Source: JASHPR01 sp963739645 | Lineage (GTDB): Bacteria > Actinomycetota > Actinomycetes > Streptosporangiales > Streptosporangiaceae | NCBI GenBank assembly: GCA_963739645.1 | Contig: CAVUBM010000106.1 | Span: 1 to 64,000 of the forward strand | Direction of reading: 5' to 3' | DNA: 64,000 nucleotides | Part shown: piece after piece, positions 55,136 to 64,000 of the stretch | Layout: every line of letters starts with the position of its first letter | How positions within the stretch are numbered: the first letter of the stretch is position 1 | Made by a program: the position numbers and the translations under genes | The notes under the pieces: generated by a model | Told to the model about the DNA's origin: nothing | The model's input: only the letters and a program-made list of their open reading frames with translations | Databases searched by the model: none

Positions 55136-56092
55136 GTGACCAGATGCGGCCGGCGGCATGGACGTGATCGTCACGTGCGGCACGGCAGAGCCAGGGCCCG
55201 CAAGGTCTGCCGTCCCGGCCGCTGGGCCGCCGCGCGCCGCCCGGCCTGGCTGCTAGCGGCGGCCATCGTGGGGGGCACACTGACCAGCTGCGCGGGACAC
55301 GTTCCCGGTCACCAGGCCGCGGCCAGCCCGCCCCGCCCGCTCGTGGCGCCGGGTTCGGCCACCTGGATGCTGACCCGCCCGGCGCTCGCCCAGATGCTGG
55401 CCGACCCCGCGGTCCGCTCCCGGCTCGAGCACACCCGCATCTACGAGCTGCTGCAGCCCGGGCAGCAGCCGCTCAGCGGCATCAGCGCGACCCCGGTGGT
55501 CACCTTCCCCGCCCTCGCCGAGCTGCGCAGCGCCCTGGCCGGTCATACGCTCCCGGCCGGGACCGGGGCCGTTCTCTACGATCCCGAGGCCTGGTCGTTC
55601 ACGCCGCCCGCCGAGCAGCGCGACCCGGTTCAGGCGGCCGCGCAGGCCGCCGAGCTGGCCCACGCCCACGGCCTGAAGCTCATCGTGGCCCCGGCCCTGA
55701 ACCTGACCACGGTCCTGGATCCCGGCAGTTCCGCACCGCGCTGGCAGTGCTTCCTGGACCTGGGCCTGGCCAAGTCCATGGCCAAGGTCGCCGACGTGGT
55801 GGAACTGCAGGCCCAGAGCCTCGAGCGGGACCAGACCACGTACGAGTCCTTTGTCCGCCAGGCAGCGGCGCAGGCCCGGGCAGGCCGCCCGGGGGTGAGC
55901 GTTTTCGCGGGCCTGTCCACGAACCCGCCGGGCGCGCCCGTCGACAGCCAGCAGCTCACCGCCGCGTACCAGGCCAGCCGGTCCGCCGTGAACGGGTACT
56001 GGCTCAACGTCCCCAGCGCCGGCCCGCGCTGCCCCACCTGCAATGCCTCCCGGCCCGACATCGGCGCTAAGGTCCTGGGCACCGTCCTGTGA
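55136..56092 (+). CDS. Putative lipoprotein of unknown function
   Basis: A basic N-terminal region leads to a hydrophobic segment (PAWLLAAAIVGGTL) and a lipobox-like LTSC at about residue 52, so export and lipid attachment are likely. The true start may be internal, since the first 30 residues are unusually Arg-rich. The mature part has alternating strands and helices (VLYDPEAWSFTPPAEQRDPV, GLKLIVAPALNLTTVLDPG, ADVVELQAQSLERDQTTYES) that suggest a TIM-barrel, glycoside-hydrolase-like fold. No catalytic motif is recognised. Confidence 0.6.
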   Translation: MTRCGRRHGRDRHVRHGRARARKVCRPGRWAAARRPAWLLAAAIVGGTLTSCAGHVPGHQAAASPPRPLVAPGSATWMLTRPALAQMLADPAVRSRLEHTRIYELLQPGQQPLSGISATPVVTFPALAELRSALAGHTLPAGTGAVLYDPEAWSFTPPAEQRDPVQAAAQAAELAHAHGLKLIVAPALNLTTVLDPGSSAPRWQCFLDLGLAKSMAKVADVVELQAQSLERDQTTYESFVRQAAAQARAGRPGVSVFAGLSTNPPGAPVDSQQLTAAYQASRSAVNGYWLNVPSAGPRCPTCNASRPDIGAKVLGTVL

Positions 56093-56162
56093 CTCCCCAG
56101 ACGCCGACGGACGGGCGTAGGTTCCACTTCGAGACCGATCCTGACCGTTGTGAAGGGCCGCA

Positions 56163-56966
56163 GTGCGACACCCTGTAAGCGAACAGACGCCTGGCCGCAG
56201 CGGCTACGACGCTGAACTGCGGCGGCACAATCAAGTACTGCGCCAAGCCTGTGGCGTCCAGCTCCATGACCACGTCCTCGACATCGGATGTGGGACCGGG
56301 CAAACGACACGACAGGCCGCGCGCACAGCCCGGGCAGGCAGTGCGCTCGGGGTCGACATCTCCGCACCCGCCATCGGGCGTGCCCGCGAGCTCGCCCAGG
56401 CCGAGGGGCTCGGCAACGTCACCTTCGAGCACGCCAACGCACAGGTCCACCGCTTTCCGCAACACCGCTTCGACCTGGCCATCAGCAGGTTCGGCACGAT
56501 GTTCTTCGACGACCCCGTCACCGCGTTCGCCAACATCAGGCGGGCGCTGCGCCCAGCCGGGCGCCTGGTGATGATGGTCTGGCAGCCCCACGAACGCAAC
56601 GAGTGGGACGTCGCCATCCACCAATCCCTCGCAGGACCCGAGAGGCAAGCAGCCGCCGCCTCCGCCGGCCCGGATCCGTTCTCGCTCGCCGACCCGTCGG
56701 CCGTGACGCAGATCCTGCAGGCCGCGGGGTTCGCCGACGTCGCCTTCAGCGACGTCCGCGAACCGGTCTACTACGGTCCGGACCTGGCCGCCGCCCTCGA
56801 CTGGGTCCGCGGCTTCGCATGTACCAGCGAAGTGCTGAAGCGGCTAGACCCCGCCGCTGCGGCCCGTGCGGTCGGACGCCTGCGCGAGGCGCTCGCCGCG
56901 CACATCAGCGACGACGGTGTCTGGTTCAACTCCCGGGCCTGGATCGTCACTGCTTGTCGCCGCTGA
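56163..56966 (+). CDS. Class I SAM-dependent methyltransferase
   Basis: This 267-residue protein starts at GTG 56163. The SAM motif is VLDIGCGTGQTTRQAARTAR (residues 39-58), followed by GVDISAPAIGRARELAQAEG, DLAISRFGTMFFDDPVTAFA and LRPAGRLVMMVWQPHERNEW, the pattern of UbiE/MenG-like small-molecule methyltransferases. The substrate is unknown. It is 70 bp from the preceding lipoprotein gene. Confidence 0.88.
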   Translation: MRHPVSEQTPGRSGYDAELRRHNQVLRQACGVQLHDHVLDIGCGTGQTTRQAARTARAGSALGVDISAPAIGRARELAQAEGLGNVTFEHANAQVHRFPQHRFDLAISRFGTMFFDDPVTAFANIRRALRPAGRLVMMVWQPHERNEWDVAIHQSLAGPERQAAAASAGPDPFSLADPSAVTQILQAAGFADVAFSDVREPVYYGPDLAAALDWVRGFACTSEVLKRLDPAAAARAVGRLREALAAHISDDGVWFNSRAWIVTACRR

Positions 56967-57253
56967 GCGGGAACACAACCACGCTCAGCAAGATGATCCA
57001 GCGCAATCCGCCCATGCCCGGGACGCCGACCCGGCCACCACGTTCACCATCGTCCAAGGCCCCGGCAACTCCAGCCTGCCGCGCGGGGCGGGTGCGAGGC
57101 GTCTGCGGCGCCACTGGGCGTGCTGATCATCTGGTTCTGCGCTATACCTGGTTCACCGCTCCTATAGTGCTCAGATACGGCTAAGAGGGCGTGGCTGTTA
57201 CCTGCGCGTGCCGGCTGGCCCGGATGAGAAGAACATGGGTTCAGGAGGTTGAG
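56967..57253. other. Intergenic region
   Basis: There is no supported gene. The A+T-richer part around 57,125-57,190, with ATACCTGGTTCACCGC and TATAGTGCTCAG, probably holds the promoter of the flavin monooxygenase. The stretch 56,990-57,110 has an open frame but no start signal. Confidence 0.4.
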
Positions 57254-58600
57254 ATGGCATCACGGGTCGCCGTGATTGGCGCCGGACCATGCGGTCTGGC
57301 ACAGCTGGACGCCTTCGAGGAAGCTCGCCGGCGGGGGGCTGAGGTACCCGAGATCACGTGTTTCGAGCAGCAGAGCGACTGGGGTGGGTTGTGGAACTAC
57401 ACCTGGCGCACCGGGCTCGACGAGCACGGCGACCCCGTGCACGGGAGCATGTACCGCTACCTGTGGTCCAACGGGCCCAAGGAGTGCCTCGAGTTCGCCG
57501 ACTACACCTTCGATGAGCACTTCGGGCAGCCGATCCCGTCGTTCCCGCCGCGCGAGGTGCTGTACGACTACATCGCCGGGCGGGCCAAGAAGAATGACGT
57601 GCGCCGGTTCATTCAGTTCGGCACCGCTGTCCGGTGGATCAGCTACGACGAGAAGGCCGGGACGTTCGCGGTAACCGTGCAGACCCGGGACGACGGCCGG
57701 ACCAGGACCGAGGAGTTCGACAAGGTCATCGTCTCGACCGGGCACTTCTCCACGCCGAACATGCCGTCGTTCGAGGGGTTCGACCAGTTCCCCGGCCGCA
57801 TCATGCACTCCCATGACTTCCGGGACGCCCAGGAATTCGCTGGCAAGCGGCTGCTCGTCGTCGGCAGCAGCTACTCCGCGGAGGACATCGCGCTGCAGAC
57901 CAAGAAGTACGGTGCCGACTCCGTCACCGTGTCCTACCGGACCGCGCCGATGGGCTTCCCGTGGCCGGCGGGCATCGACGAGGTGCCGCTGCTGTCCAAG
58001 GTCGACGGCAGCACCGCGCACTTCGCTGACGGGACGGCGCGCGAGGTGGACGCCATCGTGCTGTGCACCGGGTACCAGCACTCGTTCCGGTTCATCTCCG
58101 ACGAGTTGCGGTTGCGCACCGCGAACGTGCTGTACCCCGACAGCCTCTACAAGGGCGTCTTCTGGCTCGGCAATCCCGGCCTCATGTACCTCGGGATGCA
58201 GGACCAGTACTACACATTCACCATGTTCGACGCGCAGGCCTGGTATGCGCGCGACTACGTCCTCGGCCGGATCTCGCTGCCCTCGCACGAGGAGATGGCC
58301 GCCGACATCGCGCACTGGCGCGACCGGCTGGCCGAGTGCGCGGGACCGTTGGACGAGATCGACTTCCAGGCCAACTACGTGGAGGACCTGAATAAGGACG
58401 TCGACTACCCCAGCTACGACGTCGACTTGACCCGCGCGCACTTCAAGGACTGGGAGCACGACAAGATGGCCAGCATCACCGGGTACCGGGACCGGTCGTT
58501 CTCCTCACCCTGCACCGGAACCATCGCGCCGGTCCACCACACCCCGTGGTGGCAAGAACTCGACGACTCCATGGCCACCTTCCTGCGCAACCAGACCTAG
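57254..58600 (+). CDS. Flavin-containing monooxygenase, trimethylamine-monooxygenase-like
   Basis: This 448-residue protein is a class B flavin monooxygenase: FAD motif VAVIGAGPCGLAQLDAFEEA at the N-terminus, the FMO signature FPGRIMHSHDF (residues 179-189), the NADPH motif LLVVGSSYSAEDIALQTKKY, and VLCTGYQHSFRF. The length and the GSSYSAEDIA segment match bacterial trimethylamine monooxygenase (Tmm), which makes trimethylamine N-oxide; a related N- or S-oxygenase is possible. The ATG at 57254 has GGAGG 6 nt upstream. There is no adjacent TMAO demethylase gene, so the pathway context is missing. Confidence 0.85.
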   Translation: MASRVAVIGAGPCGLAQLDAFEEARRRGAEVPEITCFEQQSDWGGLWNYTWRTGLDEHGDPVHGSMYRYLWSNGPKECLEFADYTFDEHFGQPIPSFPPREVLYDYIAGRAKKNDVRRFIQFGTAVRWISYDEKAGTFAVTVQTRDDGRTRTEEFDKVIVSTGHFSTPNMPSFEGFDQFPGRIMHSHDFRDAQEFAGKRLLVVGSSYSAEDIALQTKKYGADSVTVSYRTAPMGFPWPAGIDEVPLLSKVDGSTAHFADGTAREVDAIVLCTGYQHSFRFISDELRLRTANVLYPDSLYKGVFWLGNPGLMYLGMQDQYYTFTMFDAQAWYARDYVLGRISLPSHEEMAADIAHWRDRLAECAGPLDEIDFQANYVEDLNKDVDYPSYDVDLTRAHFKDWEHDKMASITGYRDRSFSSPCTGTIAPVHHTPWWQELDDSMATFLRNQT

Positions 58601-58649
58601 AGCGTATCCGTGCCCCCTCACCTACCAGGCGGCTCGGCGAACACCCGGC

Positions 58650-59766
58650 TCAGGAGTCTGCCAGCCACGCCAGGAAGCGGCCCTGCGACCAGCAGCGGCC
58701 TACGGCCTCGGCGCGCAGAGCCGACTGGTCGAACACCGCCAGGCCGATGATGCTGTGGCCAGAGGCGCGGCGATCGCCCAGTGTCGGTATCGTCGGCGCG
58801 ACTCCGACCCCCTCCGCTGACACCCACGCCACCGCCCGCCCGGCCGCCGCTTCGTCGAGGCGGTGCAGGAAGCGCAGGCCGGCTCTCGAGCGGGAAGTGC
58901 GACAGCGCCCACGTCGTGGTGACGACAGGCAGGACGTCCGCGGGCACGCGGGTGAAGGCGTCGGGCAGCACGTCGACGGCGTCACCTGGCAGCAGCAGCG
59001 GAGGGGCCGTCGCCGCCAGCGCCATCTCCGCTTCGAGCCTCGCGGCCCGCTCCGGCTGATCCGGCCACAGGCAGGCGCGCAACCATCGGGCGTCATCCGT
59101 GTCGGTCACGTCGACCGGATCGAGGTCGACGCCGACCCGGGCGACGACCTCGGGCATGGCTCGGCGTCGGGATGGGCCGGTCTCCCACGATCGAAGACGA
59201 CAGCTGCACGGGAGATGACGGGTCGCCCAGCGATTGCCCGTTGCTGTACGTGATGCCAACGCGATCAACATTGAGATTGAGCCCAGCCGAGCAGCCCACG
59301 TCGATCAGCCCGACCGCCTTCGCGCCTGCCCGGCGCGCCGCCTCGGCAATGGCCGGATACAGCACGGCGCCGCGTCCGGTCTCGTTGGCCCGCATCGGCC
59401 GGCGCACGGCGATGGCCACAACCGAGTCGGTCATTCGCAGCAGCGTGTCGATCGCCGCGCCAGCGGCAGCGTCGCCGTCCGCAGCGGCATAGGCCGCGGC
59501 AAGCGCCGGGGCGCGTCCGGCGAGGGCGAGGTCGTGCAGCGCGGCGAGGATCACCGTGGGGTGCCGCCTGCGCGCCGGCGCCGCCTCGATGGCGCGCAGC
59601 GCCTTGTCGGACTCACTCAGGGCGACGGCGACGCGCTCGTACAGCGGCGATGTTCCGGCGGCGTCGACCTCACCGAAGCGCCGGTACACCTGAGCGAGCG
59701 TGCGGGCCCTGCCCACGGGTGCGGCACTTCCTGCGGTCGGCCCAGGCATCCCGGCAACTCTAGCCA
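58650..59766 (-). CDS. DUF2332-family protein, frameshifted as sequenced
   Basis: The start at 59766 (MARVAGMPGPTAGSAAPVGR) leads into LAQVYRRFGEVDAAGTSPLY, HPTVILAALHDLALAGRAPA, a methyltransferase-like VGLIDVGCSAGLNLNVDRVG and, after a break near 59,165, VGVDLDPVDVTDTDDARWLR, ACLWPDQPERAARLEAE. After a second break near 58,885 it ends FDQSALRAEAVGRCWSQGRF. This is the DUF2332 family, about 350 residues, of unknown function. The GCSAGLNL segment suggests a Rossmann-type nucleotide- or SAM-binding site. Confidence 0.78.
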
Positions 59767-59898
59767 TTGGAACGAAACCCCCGACTCCTACTCGCACAGG
59801 AGCGCCGAGGTCTGCGGGATCCCGTCTCCTCGCTCTTCATGCCGGCCCAAAGAGCGACGTCAGAGGGCATACTGAGGATTCGGCTTCCGGGGGGACGC

Positions 59899-60997
59899 AT
59901 GAGCATTGAGGCCAGCAGCGGCGGCCTGCGCGTATTAGGCAAGTGGATCACGGTCATCCCCAGCCTTAGGTGGCGTCGGCGTTGTGGCCACCCTCATCTA
60001 TGTCTCGCAGGTTCCGAGCGGAGTTCGGTGGACCGTCTGCGGGACCGCCTTCGCGATCGCAGGTGCCGCCGGCGTGGCAGGCGGGATCGTTGGCTTCCTG
60101 TTCGGAATCCCACGCACGATTCTGGGCTCCGCCGCATCGACTGGCGAGACGCAGTACCAGGGCAACACCAACCTGGAGCAGGTATCCGACTGGCTGACGA
60201 AGATTCTCGTTGGCGTTGGCCTCGTGCAGATCGGTCGTGCTTTACCCGCTCTGAGCAAGCTCGCTGAGAACATGAAGGCACCTCTGGGCGGACAGCCGTC
60301 TAGCGGAGCGTTCGGTTTGGGGCTGGCAATTTCTTACGCTTTCCTCGGCTTTCTCTTCCTTTATCTGTGGAGTCGGGAAATCCTGCCAAAGGAACTGCCG
60401 CTCGCAGGCGTTATCAAGGCGCAGCTCGATGCCCGTGAGTCGGCCCGGTCGACCGCGCTTGACCTGATGAACCGCCAGCTCGCGTCGTTGAAGGGCGGAG
60501 CGCCACCAACGCAAGACGAGCTGAACAAGGCCATCGCGGCCGCGCCGGTCTCCACTCGCATCCAGATCTTCAATGAAGCCGAGTATGCCCGTTCTGCAAA
60601 CTGGCGCGAAAATAAGCCGCTCATGGCGCTGTCGATTCCCTTGTTTCGCGGGCTGATAGCCGCAGACACAAATGAGCTATACCACCGGAATCACGGATCG
60701 CTGGGCTGGGCGCTGAAGGATCAGGTGGCGCCCGAGTGGCAGCAGGCGAGCGACGAGCTCACCAAAGCGATCACGATTCGGGACAAGCTCAAGGTCGCCG
60801 GCTGGAGACTGTACGAAGCGAACCGCGCGTTGTGCGGCATACAGCTTGTCAACGGCCTGCCAGCTGGAGACTCGAGAATTGCATCCCTTAGTGCGATGGT
60901 AAATCAAGATATAGATGCTGCGCAATTAGATCCCTACGCCAGGCAGATGCTTGATACCAACGATGACATTCAGCGGTGGATGCATCCGCCCGCCTGA
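59899..60997 (+). CDS. Membrane protein of unknown function, one frameshift
   Basis: It begins ATG 59899 (MSIEASSGGLRVLGKWITVI). One extra A near 59,967 shifts the frame; without it the protein runs PSLGGVGVVATLIYVSQVPS and on to 60,997, about 366 residues. Three spans are clear: the one just named, AFAIAGAAGVAGGIVGFLFG, and LGLAISYAFLGFLFLYLWSR. The C-terminal 220 residues are a soluble helical domain. It is visibly less G+C-rich than its neighbours and uses more A/T-ending codons, a sign of acquisition. I do not recognise the family. Confidence 0.6.
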
Positions 60998-60999
60998 CG

Positions 61000-61014
61000 C
61001 CGGCCTCAGGCCGG
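61000..61014 (+). terminator. Short hairpin after the membrane protein
   Basis: CCGGCC-TCA-GGCCGG lies immediately after the stop at 60,997, followed by TTACG. It is a plausible weak terminator between the unknown membrane protein and the sulfurtransferase operon. Confidence 0.4.
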
Positions 61015-61124
61015 TTACGCGGGAAGGTTGAGCGCGCCAGCCGCGTTAGCTGGTGAGATGGTTCTACGCCGCAGCGCGGTCTGCGGCTCCCAGAGACTGA
61101 TATCTAGCGGAGGTGAAGGTGACC

Positions 61125-62006
61125 ATGGCGCTGCCGTATGACTCCGCGCCGAAGTTCCAGGACTACGCCCACCCGGAGATGCTCGTCAGCACCGAGTGGC
61201 TGGCCGAGCACCTCGACGACCCCGGCCTGGTCGTCGCCGAGTCCGACGAGGACGTGCTGCTGTACGAGACCGGCCATATCCCTGGCGCGGTCAAGCTCGA
61301 CTGGCACACCGAGCTCAACGACCCGCAGACCCGCGACTACGTCGACGGCACCGGCTTCGCCCGGCTGATGTCCGAGCGGGGCATCACGCGCGACACCACC
61401 CTGGTGCTCTACGGCGACAGGAACAACTGGTGGGCGGCGTACGCGCTGTGGGTGTGCTCGCTGTTCGGGCACCCTGACCTCCGGCTGCTGGACGGCGGCC
61501 GGGCGAAGTGGATCGCCGAAGGCCGGCCGCTGACCACCGACGTGCCGCAGCGGGCCCGGGCCGACTACCCGGTCATCGAGCGCGACGACACGAAGATCCG
61601 GGCGTTCCGGGACCAGGTCCTGGCCCACCTCGGCCAGCCGATGATCGACGTGCGCTCCCCCGGTGAGTACTCCGGCGAGCTGCTGCACATGCCGGACTAC
61701 CCGCAGGAAGGCGCCGTCCGCGGCGGCCACATCCCGGGCGCCCAGAGCGTTCCCTGGGCCCGCGCGGCCGCCGAGGACGCCACGTTCCGGACCCGCAAGG
61801 AGCTCGAGGCGATCTACGAGGGCGAGAAGGGCCTGCGGCCGGACGACGACGTCGTGGTCTACTGCCGGATCGGGGAGCGGTCCAGCCACACCTGGTTCGT
61901 GCTGACGCACCTGCTGGGCTACCCGCACGTCCGCAACTACGACGGGTCATGGACCGAATGGGGCAACAGCGTTCGGGTACCCATCACCCGAGGTGAAAAT
62001 CCGTGA
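61125..62006 (+). CDS. sseA: Thiosulfate/3-mercaptopyruvate sulfurtransferase (tandem rhodanese)
   Basis: This protein of about 293 residues has two rhodanese domains. The first is inactive (VVAESDEDVLLYETGHIPGA, VLYGDRNNWWAAYALW with no Cys at the loop). The second is active with the persulfide Cys in VVYCRIGERSSHTWFVL (C247). It transfers sulfane sulfur in the cytoplasm. ATG 61125 is preferred to GTG 61113 because the GGAGG site abuts that GTG. Its stop overlaps the GTG of the next gene (GTGA), a SufE protein, which points to sulfur delivery for Fe-S assembly. Confidence 0.9.
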   Translation: MALPYDSAPKFQDYAHPEMLVSTEWLAEHLDDPGLVVAESDEDVLLYETGHIPGAVKLDWHTELNDPQTRDYVDGTGFARLMSERGITRDTTLVLYGDRNNWWAAYALWVCSLFGHPDLRLLDGGRAKWIAEGRPLTTDVPQRARADYPVIERDDTKIRAFRDQVLAHLGQPMIDVRSPGEYSGELLHMPDYPQEGAVRGGHIPGAQSVPWARAAAEDATFRTRKELEAIYEGEKGLRPDDDVVVYCRIGERSSHTWFVLTHLLGYPHVRNYDGSWTEWGNSVRVPITRGENP

Positions 62007-62440
62007 CAGCTGACACGCTCAATCCGCGGCTGCAGGAGATAGCCGAGGATTTCAGCGCGGTCCCGGACCGGGAGCGGCTGCAGCTGCTGCTTGAGTTCTC
62101 GCAGGAGCTGCCGCCGCTGCCGGAACGGTATGCCGAGCACCGGGACCTGCTCGAGCAGGTCCCGGAGTGCCAGTCGCCGCTGTTCCTGGCCGTCGAGGTG
62201 GCCGACGACGGCACCGTGCACCTGTTTTTCGAGGCACCGCCGGAGGCGCCCACCACCCGCGGCTTCGCCGGCATCCTGCACGCCGGGCTGGACGGGCTCG
62301 GCGCGGACGAGGTCCTGCAGACGCCGGGCGAGTTCTCCAGCCAGCTCGGCCTGAATGACCTGGTGAGCCCGCTGCGGCTGCGCGGCCTGGCGGCCATGCT
62401 GGCCCGGATCAAGCGCCAGGTCCGCGAGCAACGGGGCTGA
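62003..62440 (+). CDS. sufE: SufE-family cysteine desulfurase activator
   Basis: This 145-residue protein has the SufE fold: RERLQLLLEFSQELPPLPER, the sulfur-accepting Cys in VPECQSPLFLAVEV (C56), PTTRGFAGILHAGLDG and GLNDLVSPLRLRGLAAMLAR. SufE receives persulfide from SufS and passes it to the SUF scaffold. It is translationally coupled to the rhodanese gene, the common actinobacterial arrangement. Confidence 0.92.
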   Translation: MTADTLNPRLQEIAEDFSAVPDRERLQLLLEFSQELPPLPERYAEHRDLLEQVPECQSPLFLAVEVADDGTVHLFFEAPPEAPTTRGFAGILHAGLDGLGADEVLQTPGEFSSQLGLNDLVSPLRLRGLAAMLARIKRQVREQRG

Positions 62441-62459
62441 CCAGCCCGGAGGCAGGCGG

Positions 62460-63305
62460 TCAGGCGGTCTGAGGCTGCTGCACGTCCTTGTGGGTGATCG
62501 CCAGGTAGGCGACGAGGCAGGCGATCATGACCGTGAGGACCAGGCTGACGTTCCCGTCGCCCCACCCGAGCCCGCTCACGCTGACGGGCTTGCCCAGCCA
62601 GTCGGCAAACGACGCGCCGATCGGGCGCGTGATGACGTACGCGAACCAGAAGCAGAAGACCGAGTTCCAGCTCAGCCACCGGTAGCCGATGACCGGGATG
62701 GTGATGATCACCGCGAACAGCACCAGGGAGTAGAAGTAGCCCAGGTGGAAGGTGACCGCGGTCAGGTCCCCCACCGCGGTGCCCATGGCGAACGTCGCGA
62801 CGACGGCGGCCCAGTAGAACGCCTCCCGGCGCGCGGTGTCGATGCTGTGGATGGACAGGGTCTTCTCGGTCCGCTGCCAGGTTATGAAGACGGCGGCGAG
62901 CACCACCGCGTACAGCGCCGATGACGCGATATAGGGCACGCCGAAGCCGACGTGCAGCACGTCCGCGGCCATGGTGCCGAACACGCCGACCATGACCACG
63001 GCGAACCAGTAGGTCCAGGCGATGTAGCGGCGCATCGAGAACTGCAGCACCAGCGCGACGACGAACCCGGCGAAGCCGAGCAGCACCGCGACGACCGGGT
63101 CCAGCCGGTGGACGAGGTAATCCGATGTCGCCTCGCCCATGGCCGTCGACAGGCCCTTGATGATCCAGAAGTAGGCCGTGACCTCCGGGACCCGGAGAGC
63201 GCCGTGAGACGTCAGCGCTGAAAACGAACGGGCGCTCCCCGGGTGGCCGGATGCGTGTCGAGCGACCCGGGCAGCCGGATATGACCTCGGCTCGCTTGAC
63301 CTCAT
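62460..63305 (-). CDS. COG4705-like multi-spanning membrane protein
   Basis: The core, from about residue 40 (VPEVTAYFWIIKGLSTAMGE), has about eight spans (VVAVLLGFAGFVVALVLQFS, YWFAVVMVGVFGTMAADVLH and so on) with conserved polar positions in ATSDYL and GTAVGDLTAV. This matches the membrane-anchored proteins of COG4705, whose function is unknown. The first 30-40 residues as read from 63305 are unlike the family, so the real start is probably a GTG nearer 63,190. Confidence 0.75.
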   Translation of the reverse strand: MRSSEPRSYPAARVARHASGHPGSARSFSALTSHGALRVPEVTAYFWIIKGLSTAMGEATSDYLVHRLDPVVAVLLGFAGFVVALVLQFSMRRYIAWTYWFAVVMVGVFGTMAADVLHVGFGVPYIASSALYAVVLAAVFITWQRTEKTLSIHSIDTARREAFYWAAVVATFAMGTAVGDLTAVTFHLGYFYSLVLFAVIITIPVIGYRWLSWNSVFCFWFAYVITRPIGASFADWLGKPVSVSGLGWGDGNVSLVLTVMIACLVAYLAITHKDVQQPQTA

Positions 63306-63615
63306 GGCTGCAGGGTTACAGATGCGGAGCCTCTCGGGCCATCGTTAATCCCAGCCTTTAACAACTGTTTAAGTTCTGGCAGGCATCGGGCGTTACAGCG
63401 GCTGCAGGGGCGACATCGGCAGCAGATCGGGACGCTTGGGCGGAATCCCGTCGCCGGAGGAGACGCCGCGCAGCCGCCTGGCTCAGCCAGGGCGCCGCGT
63501 GCATCTCGCGCCCAGCGTTGCGTCCAGCCGCCGGGCAGCGGCCCAGGTGGCGGCGCGTGACAAGATCACAGACCTGGACACGCATGCCCAACTCATGCCG
63601 GGCGGCCTTGGGGCG
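63306..63615. other. Intergenic region
   Basis: A 77-codon minus-strand frame (63,358-63,591) is Arg/Ala-rich without homology cues or a ribosome-binding site, and I do not call it. An A+T-rich patch at 63,343-63,375 may be the promoter of the membrane-protein gene. Confidence 0.4.
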
Positions 63616-63978
63616 TCAGGCCGTCAGGCCGATGGGATTGCCCTCGGGATCACGCACGCGCACCAGCCGATAGCCCTCATCCGCGCCCTCCTCCTCCGCA
63701 TCAAACTGCACGTCCTGGTCACGAAGACGGCTCACCATGTCGTCGAGGTCCTCAACCGCGAGACTCGGGGTCCACCCCGTACCCGGACGATCGCTGATCC
63801 GGTCAGGATGGTCAGTTGCCAGCGCCAGGACCGCCTCGCCCGCCGATGTGGTCAGCGTGCAAAACTCTCCCGCTTCCAGCCATCCGATGCCGAGACCAAG
63901 GACATCCCTGTACCAGGCGACCATGCCGTCGAAGTCCCGGACCTGGACCGTCACCATGGCGACGTGGCGAACTCCCAT
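63616..63978 (-). CDS. VOC (glyoxalase/bleomycin-resistance/dioxygenase) superfamily protein
   Basis: This 120-residue protein has the single VOC module: VRHVAMVTVQVRDFDGMVAW with a candidate metal-ligand His (H5), DVLGLGIGWLEAGEFCTL, PSLAVEDLDDMVSRLRDQDV and the C-terminal VRDPEGNPIGL. The usual terminal metal-ligand Glu of the GNxxxL motif is replaced (GNPIGL), so a metal site is uncertain. Function unknown. Confidence 0.85.
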   Translation of the reverse strand: MGVRHVAMVTVQVRDFDGMVAWYRDVLGLGIGWLEAGEFCTLTTSAGEAVLALATDHPDRISDRPGTGWTPSLAVEDLDDMVSRLRDQDVQFDAEEEGADEGYRLVRVRDPEGNPIGLTA

Positions 63979-64000
63979 CCAGTACCTCTCCCTGGCCGCG

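Noticed and set aside
57260..58459. 399-codon minus-strand frame opposite the flavin monooxygenase
   Set aside because: It is antisense to a well-defined FMO and has no recognisable domain.
1..64000. tRNA, rRNA or riboswitch genes
   Set aside because: I looked for cloverleaf-like arms and conserved riboswitch cores between genes and found none I could support.

Overview
This window looks like two unrelated pieces of bacterial DNA joined near position 5,830. Positions 1 to about 5,830 have moderate G+C and proteins of alphaproteobacterial (Rhizobiales/Bradyrhizobium-like) character. From about 5,836 onward the DNA is very G+C-rich, with frequent GTG/TTG starts, short operons with 1-4 bp overlaps, and many LuxR, TetR, GntR and ArsR regulators, as in a soil actinomycete (Streptosporangiales/Catenulisporales-like). 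The seam cuts off the 3' end of a QueC-like gene and the 3' end of an actinobacterial ABC permease gene. An assembly chimera is therefore more likely than gene transfer.

Left piece: an Ala/Glu/Thr/Pro repeat protein with its own terminator, remnants of IS1380, IS110 and IS630 transposases, a tyrosine-recombinase 3' fragment, an HdeD/DUF308-like membrane protein, and a 3'-truncated PP-loop protein resembling QatC/QueC-like phage-defence proteins.

Right piece, in order: DrrAB-like ABC exporter; a MalT/LAL-type LuxR activator; an ArsR operon with two SRPBCC proteins; a methyltransferase; a CDF-like membrane protein facing a TSUP permease; a HTH-TOBE protein and a truncated haemoglobin; a broken coxM-coxS-coxL-type molybdenum hydroxylase operon; a methyltransferase and LysR gene divergent from an aminotransferase; a NarL-type two-component pair; several small regulators; and a secreted protein.

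The most unusual part is 28,619-41,794. Here five very large genes of unknown function run in one direction with stop/start overlaps at three of four junctions. They encode no signal peptides or membrane spans and belong to families I recognise only as uncharacterised (one is DUF6603-like). A 51-bp near-identical direct repeat lies at 28,097 and 41,795, bracketing the cluster.

The rest (41.8-64 kb) is ordinary actinobacterial accessory sequence: GrpB protein, quinone oxidoreductase/TetR pair with twin palindromic operators, SDRs, a second ArsR-SRPBCC pair with a nested palindromic promoter, LuxR regulators, a trimethylamine-monooxygenase-like FMO, DUF2332, rhodanese plus SufE, and a VOC protein.

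Many right-piece genes are interrupted by frameshifts, densest at 15.2-18.8, 22.6-24.5 and 31.7-41.8 kb. In nearly every case I could resolve, removing one extra base restores a good protein. This pattern points to uncorrected insertion errors rather than real gene decay, so genes marked frameshifted may be intact in the organism.
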